Assembly (NCBI GenBank): GCA_934621705.1
Contig: CAKTUP010000002.1
Location: forward strand, 1-49,834
Length of the DNA stretch: 49,834 bases
DNA from: an uncultured Petrimonas sp.
Lineage (GTDB): Bacteria; Bacteroidota; Bacteroidia; Bacteroidales; Dysgonomonadaceae
Reading direction: 5' to 3'
Part shown: positions 1 to 7,533 of the stretch, piece after piece
Numbering within the stretch: the stretch's first letter is position 1
How the letters are laid out: each line of letters starts with the position of its first letter
Made by a program: the position numbers and the translations under genes
The notes under the pieces: model-generated
What the model saw: the letters and a program-made list of their open reading frames with translations, nothing else
Told to the model about the DNA's origin: nothing
The model's database searches: none

Positions 1-686
1 TATTTCGATTTGGAAATCGAAACGCCCAATGCTTTCCACAAACTATCCTCCGGAACCGGAGCCGTTACTTCTATTTTTTCTTTCGAAACGGGATGGATAA
101 ACGAAATTTTTCGCGCGTGCAGACTGATGCTTCCATCGGGATTGGAACGCTCGGCGCCGTATTTCAGGTCGCCTTTAATCGGGCTTCCTATTTTCGATAG
201 CTGACACCGGATTTGGTGATGGCGCCCCGTCTCCAAATTCACTTCCAACAAGTAATAATTCTGCGATTGAGCGATTACTTTGTAATGCAGCGTCGCCTTT
301 TTGGTATTTGGCTTTTCCACATCATAAGCCGTGGATTTATTGGTGCGCTCGTTCTTGATTAAATAATGCGTAAGCGTAGCTTCTGTTTTTGCCGGAAGTT
401 TTTTCACGATTGCCCAATAGGTCTTATCCATTTCGTTGTTTTTGAACATTTCGTTCAGTCGTGAGAGCGCTTTGCTCGTTTTGGCAAAAACCACTACCCC
501 GCTCGTCGGGCGGTCCAGCCGATGCGTAACGCCGCAAAACACGTTTCCGGGTTTGTTGTACTTCTCTTTCAGGTATCGTTTAACGATCTCCGAAAGCGGC
601 TCATCGCCGGTTTTGTCGCCCTGCACAATCTCCGACGGCGCTTTGTTGACGATAATAATATGGTTGTCTTCGTAAAGAACTTGCAT
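1..686 (-). CDS. RluA-family RNA pseudouridine synthase (stop codon at window edge)
   Basis: The protein isomerises uridine to pseudouridine in rRNA or tRNA. Reading leftwards from the ATG at 686 there are 228 codons; the last two bases in the window are TA, so the stop (TAA or TAG) probably lies one base outside and the gene is essentially complete. The RluA signature HRLDRPTSG lies at residues 55-63 with catalytic Asp58, and the later GRHHQIR motif is also typical. There is no N-terminal S4 domain, so it is a short single-domain member like many Bacteroidota paralogues; the target base cannot be told from sequence. It lies downstream of fabG on the same strand but has its own promoter, and a hairpin separates the two. 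Confidence 0.9.
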   Translation of the reverse strand, partial: MQVLYEDNHIIIVNKAPSEIVQGDKTGDEPLSEIVKRYLKEKYNKPGNVFCGVTHRLDRPTSGVVVFAKTSKALSRLNEMFKNNEMDKTYWAIVKKLPAKTEATLTHYLIKNERTNKSTAYDVEKPNTKKATLHYKVIAQSQNYYLLEVNLETGRHHQIRCQLSKIGSPIKGDLKYGAERSNPDGSISLHARKISFIHPVSKEKIEVTAPVPEDSLWKALGVSISKSK

Positions 687-703
687 TTTCTGATAAAATA
701 AAA

Positions 704-730
704 GAGACACAAAGATAAACTTTGTGCCTC
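704..730 (-). terminator. Terminator-like hairpin after fabG, overlapping the next promoter
   Basis: GAGGCACAAAG (minus strand 730-720) pairs with CTTTGTGTCTC (714-704), with one mismatch and a 5-base loop, and is followed by a T-rich tract (CTCTTTTATTTTATC). It would end transcripts arriving from fabG. The promoter for the next gene overlaps its right arm. Confidence 0.55.
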
Positions 731-740
731 AAATATCAAA
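710..740 (-). promoter_or_regulatory. Bacteroidota-type promoter for the pseudouridine synthase gene
   Basis: On the minus strand TTTG (740-737) is followed after 19 bases by TATCTTTG (717-710), matching the Bacteroidota sigma-ABfr consensus. Transcription would begin about 15-18 bases before the ATG at 686. The -7 box lies within the inverted repeat at 704-730. Confidence 0.6.
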
Positions 741-744
741 TTTT

Positions 745-765
745 AATGCGATTCGAAAATCGCAT
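745..765. repeat. Short intergenic hairpin (family member 1)
   Basis: The arms ATGCGATT and AATCGCAT surround a 4-base loop directly after the fabG stop codon. It resembles the hairpins at 14599, 40141, 41270, 42680, 46514 and 46987: the left arm ends in TT, the right arm begins with AA and stem sequence differs from copy to copy. Confidence 0.6.
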
Positions 766-772
766 CACCCAA

Positions 773-1519
773 TTACGTGTTCATTCCGCCGCAAACGTGA
801 ATTACCTGTCCGCTTACGTACGAAGAGAGATCTGACGCAAGGAATAAGGTCGCATTCGCAACATCTTCCGGCGTGCCGCCGCGCCGCAGTGGGATTTGTT
901 TTGCCCACTCGTTGCGCACCTCTTCCGAAAGCGCGCCGGTCATTTCGGTAATAATAAATCCGGGAGCGATGGCGTTGGCGCGAATTCCGCGCGAACCAAG
1001 TTCTTTGGCCACCGATTTTGCCAGTCCTATCATTCCCGCTTTCGACGCGGAATAGTTGGATTGTCCGGCATTTCCCGATACGCCCACAACGGAACTCATA
1101 TTGATAATGCTTCCCGATTTCTGACGCATCATAATGGGCGTAACCGCGTGGATAAAGTTGAATGCCGATTTCAGGTTCACGTTAATAACCGCGTCCCATT
1201 GCTGTTCGTTCATCCGCATCATCAGGCCGTCTTTGGTAATTCCGGCGTTGTTCACCAAAATATCGATACGGCCGAAGTCGTTTACGATTTCTTCCACTAC
1301 TTTGTGGGTTTCGTCAAAATTAGCCGCGTTGGATGCGTAGCCTTTGCATTTCACGCCCAGCGACGCCACTTCGCGCTCGGTAGCTTCTGCGTTTTCATCG
1401 ATGTTTAAATCGGTAAAAGCAATGTTTGCTCCTTCCGAAGCCAGTTTCAGCGCAATGGCCTTGCCAATTCCGCGAGCTGCGCCCGTAACAACGGCCGTTT
1501 TTCCTTCCAATAGTTTCAT
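773..1519 (-). CDS. fabG: 3-oxoacyl-[acyl-carrier-protein] reductase FabG
   Basis: This short-chain dehydrogenase carries out the NADPH-dependent reduction of 3-oxoacyl-ACP in fatty acid elongation. The 248-residue product has the usual FabG length. It shows the cofactor motif TGAARGIG (12-19), NNAG (90-93), catalytic Ser near 142-143 and YSASK with Tyr156 and Lys160. The C-terminal segment with VSGQVIHVCGGM is characteristic of FabG rather than of generic SDRs. It sits alone, with a TetR regulator 350 bases upstream across a repeat element, so no fab operon is visible here. Confidence 0.93.
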   Translation of the reverse strand: MKLLEGKTAVVTGAARGIGKAIALKLASEGANIAFTDLNIDENAEATEREVASLGVKCKGYASNAANFDETHKVVEEIVNDFGRIDILVNNAGITKDGLMMRMNEQQWDAVINVNLKSAFNFIHAVTPIMMRQKSGSIINMSSVVGVSGNAGQSNYSASKAGMIGLAKSVAKELGSRGIRANAIAPGFIITEMTGALSEEVRNEWAKQIPLRRGGTPEDVANATLFLASDLSSYVSGQVIHVCGGMNT

Positions 1520-1558
1520 TATTTGTAATTTTTAATTTATTGTTTATTCTTTTTTAGA

Positions 1559-1577
1559 GCCAAGAGTCAAGAACTAT
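1559..1577. repeat. Heptanucleotide mini-array (GCCAAGA, GTCAAGA)
   Basis: Two imperfect 7-base units lie just upstream of fabG at the edge of the large palindromic repeat. They are similar to the array at 1802-1829 on the other side of that repeat and to the array at 24179. Confidence 0.4.
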
Positions 1578-1601
1578 TTCCGTTCAAAAAATAGATGAAG
1601 C

Positions 1602-1757
1602 AATAAGGTAATAAGGTCTGGTTCAATGGCGGATTTTAAGCTACTAAGGTTTATGGTTTTTGAAATAAGGTTTTTAAATATCGAATACAAAACCTTATTT
1701 TTTCAAACAACCTTAGTAGAAAAAGAACATCTACCTCATTAACCTTATTAGCTTATT
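1602..1757. repeat. Dispersed imperfect palindrome, copy 1
   Basis: The 350-base gap between fabG and the TetR gene holds no gene but a 156-base imperfect palindrome. Outer arms AATAAGGTAATAAGGT (1602-1617) and ACCTTATTAGCTTATT (1742-1757) pair almost perfectly. Inner arms starting CTAAGGTT (1644) and ending CCTTAG (1711-1716) pair too. A second, inverted copy lies at 46081-46273, and similarity extends beyond both ends (for example TTCCGTTCAAAAAAT). It carries no open frame and may be a MITE-like element or a large RNA/DNA hairpin. Confidence 0.75.
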
Positions 1758-1801
1758 TCTAACATATTAATTCGTTTCATCAAAATTTGTTTCTTAAGAG
1801 A

Positions 1802-1829
1802 GTCAAGAACCAAGATTCTTCTGACAGAC
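1802..1829. repeat. Heptanucleotide mini-array (GTCAAGA, ACCAAGA)
   Basis: About four degenerate 7-base units flank the right side of the large palindrome. ACCAAGA recurs exactly, twice, at 24179-24192. Confidence 0.4.
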
Positions 1830-1852
1830 AGATTTTCAGACCTATAGACTTT

Positions 1853-1873
1853 AACACTCACAATTCATAACTA
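1853..1873. repeat. Heptanucleotide mini-array at the TetR gene end
   Basis: Units AACACTC, ACAATTC and ATAACTA run into the stop codon of the TetR gene. A related run containing CACTCAT and AACTCAT lies at 14661-14693 at the end of the serpin gene. Confidence 0.4.
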
Positions 1874-2461
1874 TTTCTTATTCAATCCTTTAAATATCAG
1901 GTTATAAACAATTTCCCTGTCTTCCTGTTTATCCAATCTTAAATTGAGAACGCCCCTGATAACCGGAACTTCCAGCCCTTTGAGCGCATAATGCAGAATT
2001 TCGGCCGTTTTCGCAGTATCGTTCACATCAAAAACCTCCGATTTACAGCCGTCGGCAAGAATGGTTTCCAGGTATTTTATCTCCTTGCGGTCGAATTCTT
2101 TACGCACATTTTCCACCAAAAAAATATCCCGAAAGAAATCGGCTCTCAGCGTTCCGTTTCGGGTAACTACATCTTTTATAATGCTCAATCGCGCAAAAGT
2201 AAATATCATCAGTTTGTCGTCGGCAGGCAAATCGCGTTTAATAACGTCCTCCAGCGAAGCATAAAGTTTTTCCAGTTCCGAACCGATAACGGCTTTATAA
2301 ATATCTTTTTTATTCTTAAAATAGGTATAAAGCGTGCGGCGGCCATATCCCGATTCTTCGGCAATTTCGTTCATAGTGGTGCTTTCGACACCTTTTTTCG
2401 CGAAAAGCTGCCGAGCCACTTCCATTAAATTTCGTTTCGTTTTAGATATTACAGCCACCAT
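1871..2461 (-). CDS. TetR/AcrR-family transcriptional regulator
   Basis: This is a one-component repressor-type protein of 196 residues. The N-terminal helix-turn-helix is clear: ARQLFAKKGVESTTMNEIA followed by GYGRRTLYTYFKNKKDIY, the recognition helix with the family's 'tYFxsKe' feature. The remaining all-helical part would bind an unknown ligand and dimerise. I chose the ATG at 2461 (MVAVISKTKR) because a TetR domain usually begins about 10 residues before the first helix; an in-frame ATG at 2500 would add a hydrophobic extension not typical of the family. Its target is not evident, since neither fabG nor the glsB-like gene is clearly co-regulated. Confidence 0.85.
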   Translation of the reverse strand: MVAVISKTKRNLMEVARQLFAKKGVESTTMNEIAEESGYGRRTLYTYFKNKKDIYKAVIGSELEKLYASLEDVIKRDLPADDKLMIFTFARLSIIKDVVTRNGTLRADFFRDIFLVENVRKEFDRKEIKYLETILADGCKSEVFDVNDTAKTAEILHYALKGLEVPVIRGVLNLRLDKQEDREIVYNLIFKGLNKK

Positions 2462-2601
2462 AAACTGCACAATTCCGATATGTTTGTGCAAAAATAACAC
2501 AAAGTTTTTTAGAAACGAAAATATCCGCCTATAAATTCCACGTTATTGAAAAATTATTGAAATTTTAGGCGAAAAATTAGGTTTTTGTGAATATTAATTC
2601 C

Positions 2602-2609
2602 TATTTTTG
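2602..2609 (+). promoter_or_regulatory. Possible -7 box for the GlsB-family gene
   Basis: TATTTTTG fits TAnnTTTG, 45 bases before the ATG. No -33 TTTG lies at the standard distance, so this is a weak call. Confidence 0.3.
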
Positions 2610-2653
2610 AAACGGAATAAAAAAACTATTTAATTAATCAAAAAGCAGAAATT

Positions 2654-2908
2654 ATGGGAATTTTATCGTGGATTATTCTTGGATTGATTGCAGGTGCAAT
2701 TGCAAAATGGATTAGGCCGGGCAAAGATCCGGGCGGATGTATCGTAACCATACTCATTGGCGTTGCCGGCGCATTTTTGGGTGGCTGGATCGGCTCGATG
2801 CTGGGATTTGGCGAGATGGACAAGTTTAGTTTTACCAACCTGTTGCTGGCCATTGGCGGTTCGCTAATTGTGCTGTGGATTTATGCGATGGTAACAAAGA
2901 AAAAATAG
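2654..2908 (+). CDS. GlsB/YeaQ/YmgE-family small membrane protein
   Basis: The 84-residue protein has three predicted membrane helices separated by short glycine-rich turns (GLIAGAIAKW near the start, then two Gly-rich segments), with a lysine-rich cytoplasmic tail. That is the transglycosylase-associated/GlsB family, often induced by envelope or general stress; the molecular function is unsettled. A paralogue of 81 residues lies at 19403-19648. It appears monocistronic, with a terminator just behind it. Confidence 0.85.
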   Translation: MGILSWIILGLIAGAIAKWIRPGKDPGGCIVTILIGVAGAFLGGWIGSMLGFGEMDKFSFTNLLLAIGGSLIVLWIYAMVTKKK

Positions 2909-2937
2909 TTGGGAAATACGCAAAAGCACCCTCAGTT

Positions 2938-2970
2938 AAATCCGGAGAATTTGATTTCTTCGGATTTTTT
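2938..2970 (+). terminator. Rho-independent terminator of the GlsB-family gene
   Basis: AAATCCGGAG pairs with CTTCGGATTT across a 10-base loop, followed by a run of T. It isolates the gene from the downstream TrpB-like gene. Confidence 0.7.
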
Positions 2971-3051
2971 CGTCTCATTGCCTGCTTTTAGCGAAATAAG
3001 CCTTACATTTGTAAATCAAATCCGATATTTTTCGAACAAAACAATACATTA

Positions 3052-4398
3052 ATGAAAACAAAGAAATTCTTATTACCCGAAACCGAAATCCCCACGCACT
3101 GGTATAACGTGGTGGCAGATATGCAGAACAAACCGCAACGAATGATCAATCCCGGAACCAAAGAACCGCTGAAACCGGAAGATTTATACCCGTTGTTTGC
3201 GGAAGAACTTTCCCGTCAGGAATTTAACGAAACCGATACTTGGATTGAAATTCCCGAAGAAGTTCGTGACAAATACAAAATCTACCGTCCGTCGCCGCTG
3301 GTGAGAGCCTACGGCCTGGAAAAAGCACTGGACACGCCGGCGCACATCTATTTCAAAAACGAGAGCGTAAGCCCCGTCGGATCGCATAAGTTAAATTCGG
3401 CGCTTCCGCAAGTGTATTATAATAAGTTAGACGGAACCACCAACCTCACCACCGAAACCGGCGCCGGACAGTGGGGAACCGCGTTATCGTTTGCCGGAAA
3501 GATTTTCGGACTGGATATTGCCGTTTACATGGTGAAAATTAGTTACGAGCAAAAGCCGTATCGCCGCTCCCTGATGCAAACGTGGGGCGCTCAGGTAATT
3601 CCGTCGCCCAGCATGTCCACCAAGTCGGGAAGAAAAGTGCTCACCGAGCGTCCCAACTATCAGGGTAGCCTAGGAACCGCCATTTCCGAAGCCATTGAGC
3701 TGGCCATGCAAACGCCCAAATGTAAATACACGCTGGGAAGCGTACTGAATCATGTGGCTCTTCATCAGACCATTATAGGACTGGAAGCCGAGAAACAGAT
3801 GGAAATGGCAGACGAATATCCCGATATTGTGATCGGCTGTTTTGGCGGCGGCTCCAATTTCTCCGGCATTTCGTTTCCTTTCCTGCGCCACGTGATGAAA
3901 GGCGATAAAAACACCCGGTTTATTGCCGCCGAACCGGCATCGTGCCCGAAACTCACGCGCGGAACCTTTAAATTCGATTTCGGCGACGAAGCGGGTTATA
4001 CGCCGCTCATTCCGATGTACACGCTGGGACACAACTTTACTCCGGCCAACATTCACGCCGGCGGATTGCGTTACCACGGCGCCGGAAGCATCGTGAGCCA
4101 ATTGAAAAAGGACAATCTTATTGAAGCGGTTGCCATTCCGCAACTGGAAACGTTTGAAGCGGGCGTTCTCTTCGCTCAAACCGAAGGTATTATCCCCGCT
4201 CCCGAATCCACGCACGCCATTGCATCCGCCATTCGCGAGGCCAAAAAAGCCAAGGAAGAAGGCACGCAGAAAGTGATTCTTTTCAATCTTTCGGGACACG
4301 GATTGGTGGATATGAGCGCATACGACCAATACCTGGCCGGCGATTTAAAGAATTACGAAGTGTCGGACAGCGAAATCGAAAAGTTTCTGCAGAGCTAA
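3052..4398 (+). CDS. TrpB-like PLP-dependent enzyme (TrpB2-type tryptophan synthase beta chain)
   Basis: The 448-residue protein is longer than classical TrpB (about 400) and carries the N-terminal extension typical of TrpB2 enzymes. PLP-binding Lys113 lies in GSHKLNSA; the catalytic glutamate region is ETGAGQWG, and the phosphate-binding loop is GCFGGGSN. Family knowledge says it joins indole to serine to give tryptophan. No trpA or other trp gene is nearby, so it may salvage free indole or duplicate a TrpB encoded elsewhere; this is inference. TACATTTG at 3004-3011 could be its -7 box, but the best upstream TTG is at 23-base spacing. Confidence 0.9.
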   Translation: MKTKKFLLPETEIPTHWYNVVADMQNKPQRMINPGTKEPLKPEDLYPLFAEELSRQEFNETDTWIEIPEEVRDKYKIYRPSPLVRAYGLEKALDTPAHIYFKNESVSPVGSHKLNSALPQVYYNKLDGTTNLTTETGAGQWGTALSFAGKIFGLDIAVYMVKISYEQKPYRRSLMQTWGAQVIPSPSMSTKSGRKVLTERPNYQGSLGTAISEAIELAMQTPKCKYTLGSVLNHVALHQTIIGLEAEKQMEMADEYPDIVIGCFGGGSNFSGISFPFLRHVMKGDKNTRFIAAEPASCPKLTRGTFKFDFGDEAGYTPLIPMYTLGHNFTPANIHAGGLRYHGAGSIVSQLKKDNLIEAVAIPQLETFEAGVLFAQTEGIIPAPESTHAIASAIREAKKAKEEGTQKVILFNLSGHGLVDMSAYDQYLAGDLKNYEVSDSEIEKFLQS

Positions 4399-4463
4399 AA
4401 CAACCTGAAAGATAGTGTCATAGAATATATCGAGATATTTTTAGCGAAAAAAAACTAAAAAAA

Positions 4464-4495
4464 TTTGGTCGTTTCATTTCAATATTCTATCTTTG
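4464..4495 (+). promoter_or_regulatory. Strong Bacteroidota promoter for the structured RNA
   Basis: TTTG (4464-4467), a 20-base spacer and TATCTTTG (4488-4495) match the TTTG-N19/21-TAnnTTTG consensus closely. The predicted start is near 4502, directly before the folded RNA. Confidence 0.7.
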
Positions 4496-4501
4496 ACATA
4501 A

Positions 4502-4748
4502 GAAAACTGAATGAGTTATTGCCGCATTGGTCGATAGGGAAACTCATCAATTACATTTTATAAACCGAGACTCGTTTTTGGCATCAATGGCGGGCCGCAT
4601 CCTTCGGGACAAGCTTTATGCTCAGCGGATTACAAAGATTCCGGGACACTCAAATCCTGTCATAAGGAGTTTCGTTTCTTCCACCGGTGCGGCTTCTTAT
4701 AGAAAGCAGATTTGCAAGAGATTACATCAATTTGCAATCTGCTTTTTT
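4502..4748 (+). ncRNA. Structured RNA of about 245 nt, 6S-like (Bacteroidales-1-like) candidate or chrA leader
   Basis: The region has its own promoter and an intrinsic terminator, and no convincing reading frame. A long-range stem joins GCCGCATTGGT (4521-4531) to ACCGGTGCGGC (4683-4693), 11 pairs with two G-U. Inside it GAAACTC (4539-4545) pairs with GAGTTTC (4667-4673), leaving a mostly open central part that includes a small TCC-TTC-GGGA hairpin. A long closed rod with an internal bubble is how 6S RNA folds, and the Bacteroidales-1 motif is described as delimited by a promoter and a terminator; I could not compare the sequences. The alternative is a riboswitch leader controlling the chromate transporter 17 bases beyond the terminator. 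Confidence 0.6.
4705..4748 (+). terminator. Intrinsic terminator just before chrA
   Basis: AGCAGATTTGCAA pairs with TTGCAATCTGCT (one bulged T) across a 14-base loop and runs into six T. It ends 17 bases before the chrA ATG, so it either closes the ncRNA or acts as an attenuator. Confidence 0.8.
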
Positions 4749-4764
4749 CAATTTTATAGCAAAT

Positions 4765-5322
4765 ATGGGTTTAGCTAAGCAATATTGGGAGTTATTTCTG
4801 ATTTTTTTCAAACTCGGCGCGTTTACTTTTGGCGGCGGCTATGCGATGATTCCCCTGATCAGAAACGAAGTAGTAGAAAAACACAATTGGCTCAACGATG
4901 ATGAATTTATGGATATGCTTGCCATTGCTCAATCCATGCCGGGGCCAATGGCATTGAATACCGCATTGTTTGTAGGCAACAAAAAACTGGGATTCAAAGG
5001 AAGTTTATTTTCGGGACTTGGTGTTATTTTGCCTTCGTTTGTTGTTATTTTGCTGATCGCCATGATATTTGTGCAGTTTAAAGACAATCCGGTAGTGGAA
5101 AGGATTTTCAAAGGCATCCGTCCGGCAGTTGTGGCATTGATTGCGGCGCCACTTCTGATGTTGGGAAAATCGGCTAAAATCAACTGGAAAAATGGCTGGA
5201 TACCCGTTTCGGTGGCTCTGCTGGTTTGGCTTTTGGGAGTTTCGCCCATTTACATTGTGTTGGGAGCGATTGTGCTGGGAATCCTGCATTTGGTGTATGT
5301 CAAAAAAAGATTAAAACGTTAA
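4765..5322 (+). CDS. Chromate transporter ChrA, first half (short-chain CHR protein)
   Basis: This 185-residue membrane protein is one of two single-domain CHR halves. The signature FGGGYAMIPLI lies near residue 25, followed by SMPGPMALN; about six hydrophobic segments follow. Family members export chromate or take up sulfate-like oxyanions and usually work as heteromeric pairs. I chose the ATG at 4765 because the earlier frame start at 4687 would be read through the terminator stem. The partner starts 3 bases after its stop, so the two are translationally linked. Confidence 0.88.
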   Translation: MGLAKQYWELFLIFFKLGAFTFGGGYAMIPLIRNEVVEKHNWLNDDEFMDMLAIAQSMPGPMALNTALFVGNKKLGFKGSLFSGLGVILPSFVVILLIAMIFVQFKDNPVVERIFKGIRPAVVALIAAPLLMLGKSAKINWKNGWIPVSVALLVWLLGVSPIYIVLGAIVLGILHLVYVKKRLKR

Positions 5323-5325
5323 GGA

Positions 5326-5889
5326 ATGGCTATGGAACTCGTACAGTTGTATTTATCGTTATTCTGGTCGTTTCTGAAAATCGGGCTTTTCGGTTTTGGT
5401 GGCGGGTATGCCATGCTTCCGCTTATTCAGCACGAAGTGGTGGATGCTCACAACTGGATATCGGTGAGCGACTTTACCGATATTGTGGCTATTTCCCAAA
5501 CAACTCCGGGCCCAATTGCTTTTAATTCCGCCACTTATATCGGATATTCGGTTGTTACCAATATGGGTTTCGGTAATTTTTACGGTATTCTGGGTTCTGC
5601 GCTCAGTACGCTTGCGGTAAGCATTCCATCGCTTGTTTTAATGACAATTGTGTGCGCTTTCTTCGCCAAACTAAATAAAAATCAATGGATGCAAGCATCG
5701 TTATCGGTGCTGAAACCGGCCGTAATCGGGCTTATTGCGTCCGCGGCTCTTCTGCTTATTGACGGCCACAATTTTATCGATTACAAAAGCTGGATAATTT
5801 TTGGCGCGGTTTTTCTGGCTTCCGTAAAGAAAGTAGATCCTATTCTTTTAATAGTACTTTCGGGAATAGTCGGGTTGATATTATACTAA
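5326..5889 (+). CDS. Chromate transporter ChrA, second half
   Basis: The second CHR domain protein (187 residues) parallels the first: FGFGGGYAMLPLI, then QTTPGPIAFN, then several hydrophobic helices. Together the two genes equal one long two-domain ChrA. They form a two-gene unit with 3 bases between them, closed by the hairpin at 5892. The physiological substrate (chromate or another oxyanion) cannot be read from sequence. Confidence 0.88.
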   Translation: MAMELVQLYLSLFWSFLKIGLFGFGGGYAMLPLIQHEVVDAHNWISVSDFTDIVAISQTTPGPIAFNSATYIGYSVVTNMGFGNFYGILGSALSTLAVSIPSLVLMTIVCAFFAKLNKNQWMQASLSVLKPAVIGLIASAALLLIDGHNFIDYKSWIIFGAVFLASVKKVDPILLIVLSGIVGLILY

Positions 5890-5891
5890 AA

Positions 5892-5913
5892 AAACTGCCT
5901 TGCGGGGCAGTTT
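5892..5913. terminator. Terminator hairpin after the chrA pair
   Basis: AAACTGCC pairs with GGCAGTTT across a 6-base loop. It lies between the convergent chrA genes and the small membrane protein gene and may serve both directions. Confidence 0.65.
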
Positions 5914-5936
5914 CTTCTCTGTGTTCTTTTGTTTCA

Positions 5937-6158
5937 TCAGCTTTTGCTTCCGCCGCCTCTCAACAAAGCAACCAATAGCAAAATAAATACTAAACCTACA
6001 ATAACCCAAAACCAGATTTGTGTATAAAATGCTCCACCACCTTGGTCGGTATTGATGTTTACATCAAGTGAAGCATCCTGAGCAAAAGATAATGCTGTTG
6101 AAAGAAATCCGAACAAAAATAAACTAAATGTTTTGGTTAATTTAGATAATTGTTTCAT
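5937..6158 (-). CDS. Small membrane protein with signal peptide (unknown function)
   Basis: The 73-residue product starts with a Lys-containing hydrophobic signal segment ending in ALSFAQ (residues 1-26). An Asp/Asn/Gly-rich exposed stretch follows, then one hydrophobic helix near residues 48-66 and a tail RGGGSKS. I do not recognise a named family. The layout fits a single-pass inner membrane protein with a short external segment. It lies convergent to chrA and 135 bases downstream of an outer membrane protein gene on the same strand. Confidence 0.65.
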   Translation of the reverse strand: MKQLSKLTKTFSLFLFGFLSTALSFAQDASLDVNINTDQGGGAFYTQIWFWVIVGLVFILLLVALLRGGGSKS

Positions 6159-6293
6159 AATTCAGTTTTTTTAGTGATACTTATAACCTTTTGATCCGTA
6201 TTGTAATGAAATACTAAGAAATTAACAAAACAATAAATTAAATTGTTCAGGTAACTTTAAATTTTTTAAATCTTCTGCTCATCAATACACTTT

Positions 6294-6899
6294 TCACAAC
6301 CTATAGACCACACCAAATCTAAATCCGGCGTTATCTGTCCGTAAGTGGTGTTTTTCCATAGAGAATGGTAGAATGGCGTGATGTTTATAAAAGGGGTTAA
6401 CAAAAAAACCTATTGGTGCGTTTTTCAAATCGTATTTAACACCTATACCTATCATAGCGCCAATTCCCGACTGGCTATCCATAGTATTACCCTTATCTGT
6501 ACTAGCGCTCACATTAACTAAGATACCTGAATTAAAGAAAAAATAATTGAGAAAATTTAGTCGGATGGTAATCGGAATACTCACAAGTCCATCTGTAAAA
6601 TTATACGGTTCTGGAGCACCAGGTCCGGGATAACTATTAGCCCGATACTTAAAATGACTGTACTCAATTCCTGTTTCCAAATCAATTCGTGAACTTATCG
6701 GGCGAATATAAGTAATTCCCAGCCAGTAAAATCCTTTTCCGGTATAACTTCCGGCACCATCTAAAGCCTGCCAGTGAAAAGCATCGTTTGAGCCAAGTCC
6801 GGAATAAGTAATTCCAATGGAGCCTTTTGAGTTAATTTGTTGTGCTTGTGAAGCAAAAGTAAAAAAAATCAAAATTGTTGCGATAGTTAGTTTTTTCAT
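6294..6899 (-). CDS. Outer membrane beta-barrel protein (unknown function)
   Basis: The 201-residue protein has a clear signal peptide ending in ASQAQQ near residue 20. After it come alternating polar/hydrophobic strands rich in Gly, Tyr and Phe, ending in FRFGVVYRL, a terminal beta strand with an aromatic/hydrophobic C-terminus. The size and pattern fit an eight-stranded barrel of the Bacteroidota 'PorT/outer membrane beta-barrel' kind. No ligand or partner is apparent. Confidence 0.7.
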   Translation of the reverse strand: MKKLTIATILIFFTFASQAQQINSKGSIGITYSGLGSNDAFHWQALDGAGSYTGKGFYWLGITYIRPISSRIDLETGIEYSHFKYRANSYPGPGAPEPYNFTDGLVSIPITIRLNFLNYFFFNSGILVNVSASTDKGNTMDSQSGIGAMIGIGVKYDLKNAPIGFFVNPFYKHHAILPFSMEKHHLRTDNAGFRFGVVYRL

Positions 6900-6983
6900 A
6901 ATTTCGATGTTTAATGGATTGTTTGTTTCTTATATAGATGCGAAAAACAAAAAAACGTTGCGCGGGATCTGTTATCTTTTATT

Positions 6984-7006
6984 AAAAAAACTCGTTTTAA
7001 AATGAG
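6984..7006 (-). terminator. Probable terminator after the GNAT gene
   Basis: On the minus strand CTCATTTTAAAACGAG is followed by seven T. The stem is short and AT-rich with one mismatch, hence moderate confidence. Confidence 0.5.
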
Positions 7007-7038
7007 GATTTTAAATTTTCTATCTGATTACTCCAAAC

Positions 7039-7533
7039 TCATACCTCAAAACTTTTCTGATACGCCAGCCTTTCATCTCCGTTTTCCAGGTAAATTATTC
7101 CGCAATAGGTAAATCCGAGTTTTTGAAGAATATTTTGCATCACTTTGTTATCGCAATGTGTATCGATTCGCAGGTTTCCGCACTTTTCAAGGCACCAGTT
7201 GATGCAGGTTTCGGCAATTCCTTTTTGTTTTCCGGAGGAAGCAATGCGGTGGATAACGCCGTAAGAATCGTTGTTTAACCACGACCCTTCGTAGATGTTG
7301 AGGTAAGTGGGTTCTTCGCCGACAATGTAATAGAAAGTGCCCGCGATTTCGTTGTTTTCGTTAAGGCAAACGTAGCTGTGGCCTTGTTTTATATCGCTGA
7401 TTAACAGCTCTTCTTTCGGATATCCGTCTACCCATTGTCCCGCATTGCCGGTCTGTTGCATAAACCGGCGTGCGGTTTCGTAGATTTGCAATAATTGCGG
7501 TAGATCTGAATGTGTTGATGGACGAATTCTCAT
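7039..7533 (-). CDS. GNAT-family N-acetyltransferase
   Basis: The 164-residue protein begins MRIRPSTHSDLPQLLQIYE, the usual first strand and helix of a GNAT fold. It carries the acetyl-CoA loop region as HRIASSGKQKGIAETCINW near residues 91-109, and ends with the QKLGFTYCG strand. It would transfer an acetyl group to an unidentified amine. It is encoded 86 bases downstream of topA on the same strand. Confidence 0.82.
   Translation of the reverse strand: MRIRPSTHSDLPQLLQIYETARRFMQQTGNAGQWVDGYPKEELLISDIKQGHSYVCLNENNEIAGTFYYIVGEEPTYLNIYEGSWLNNDSYGVIHRIASSGKQKGIAETCINWCLEKCGNLRIDTHCDNKVMQNILQKLGFTYCGIIYLENGDERLAYQKSFEV

Noticed and set aside
4527..4778. An 83-codon frame over the region before chrA
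   Set aside because: It runs through the promoter-terminator-bounded structured RNA and its stems; codon content is not protein-like.
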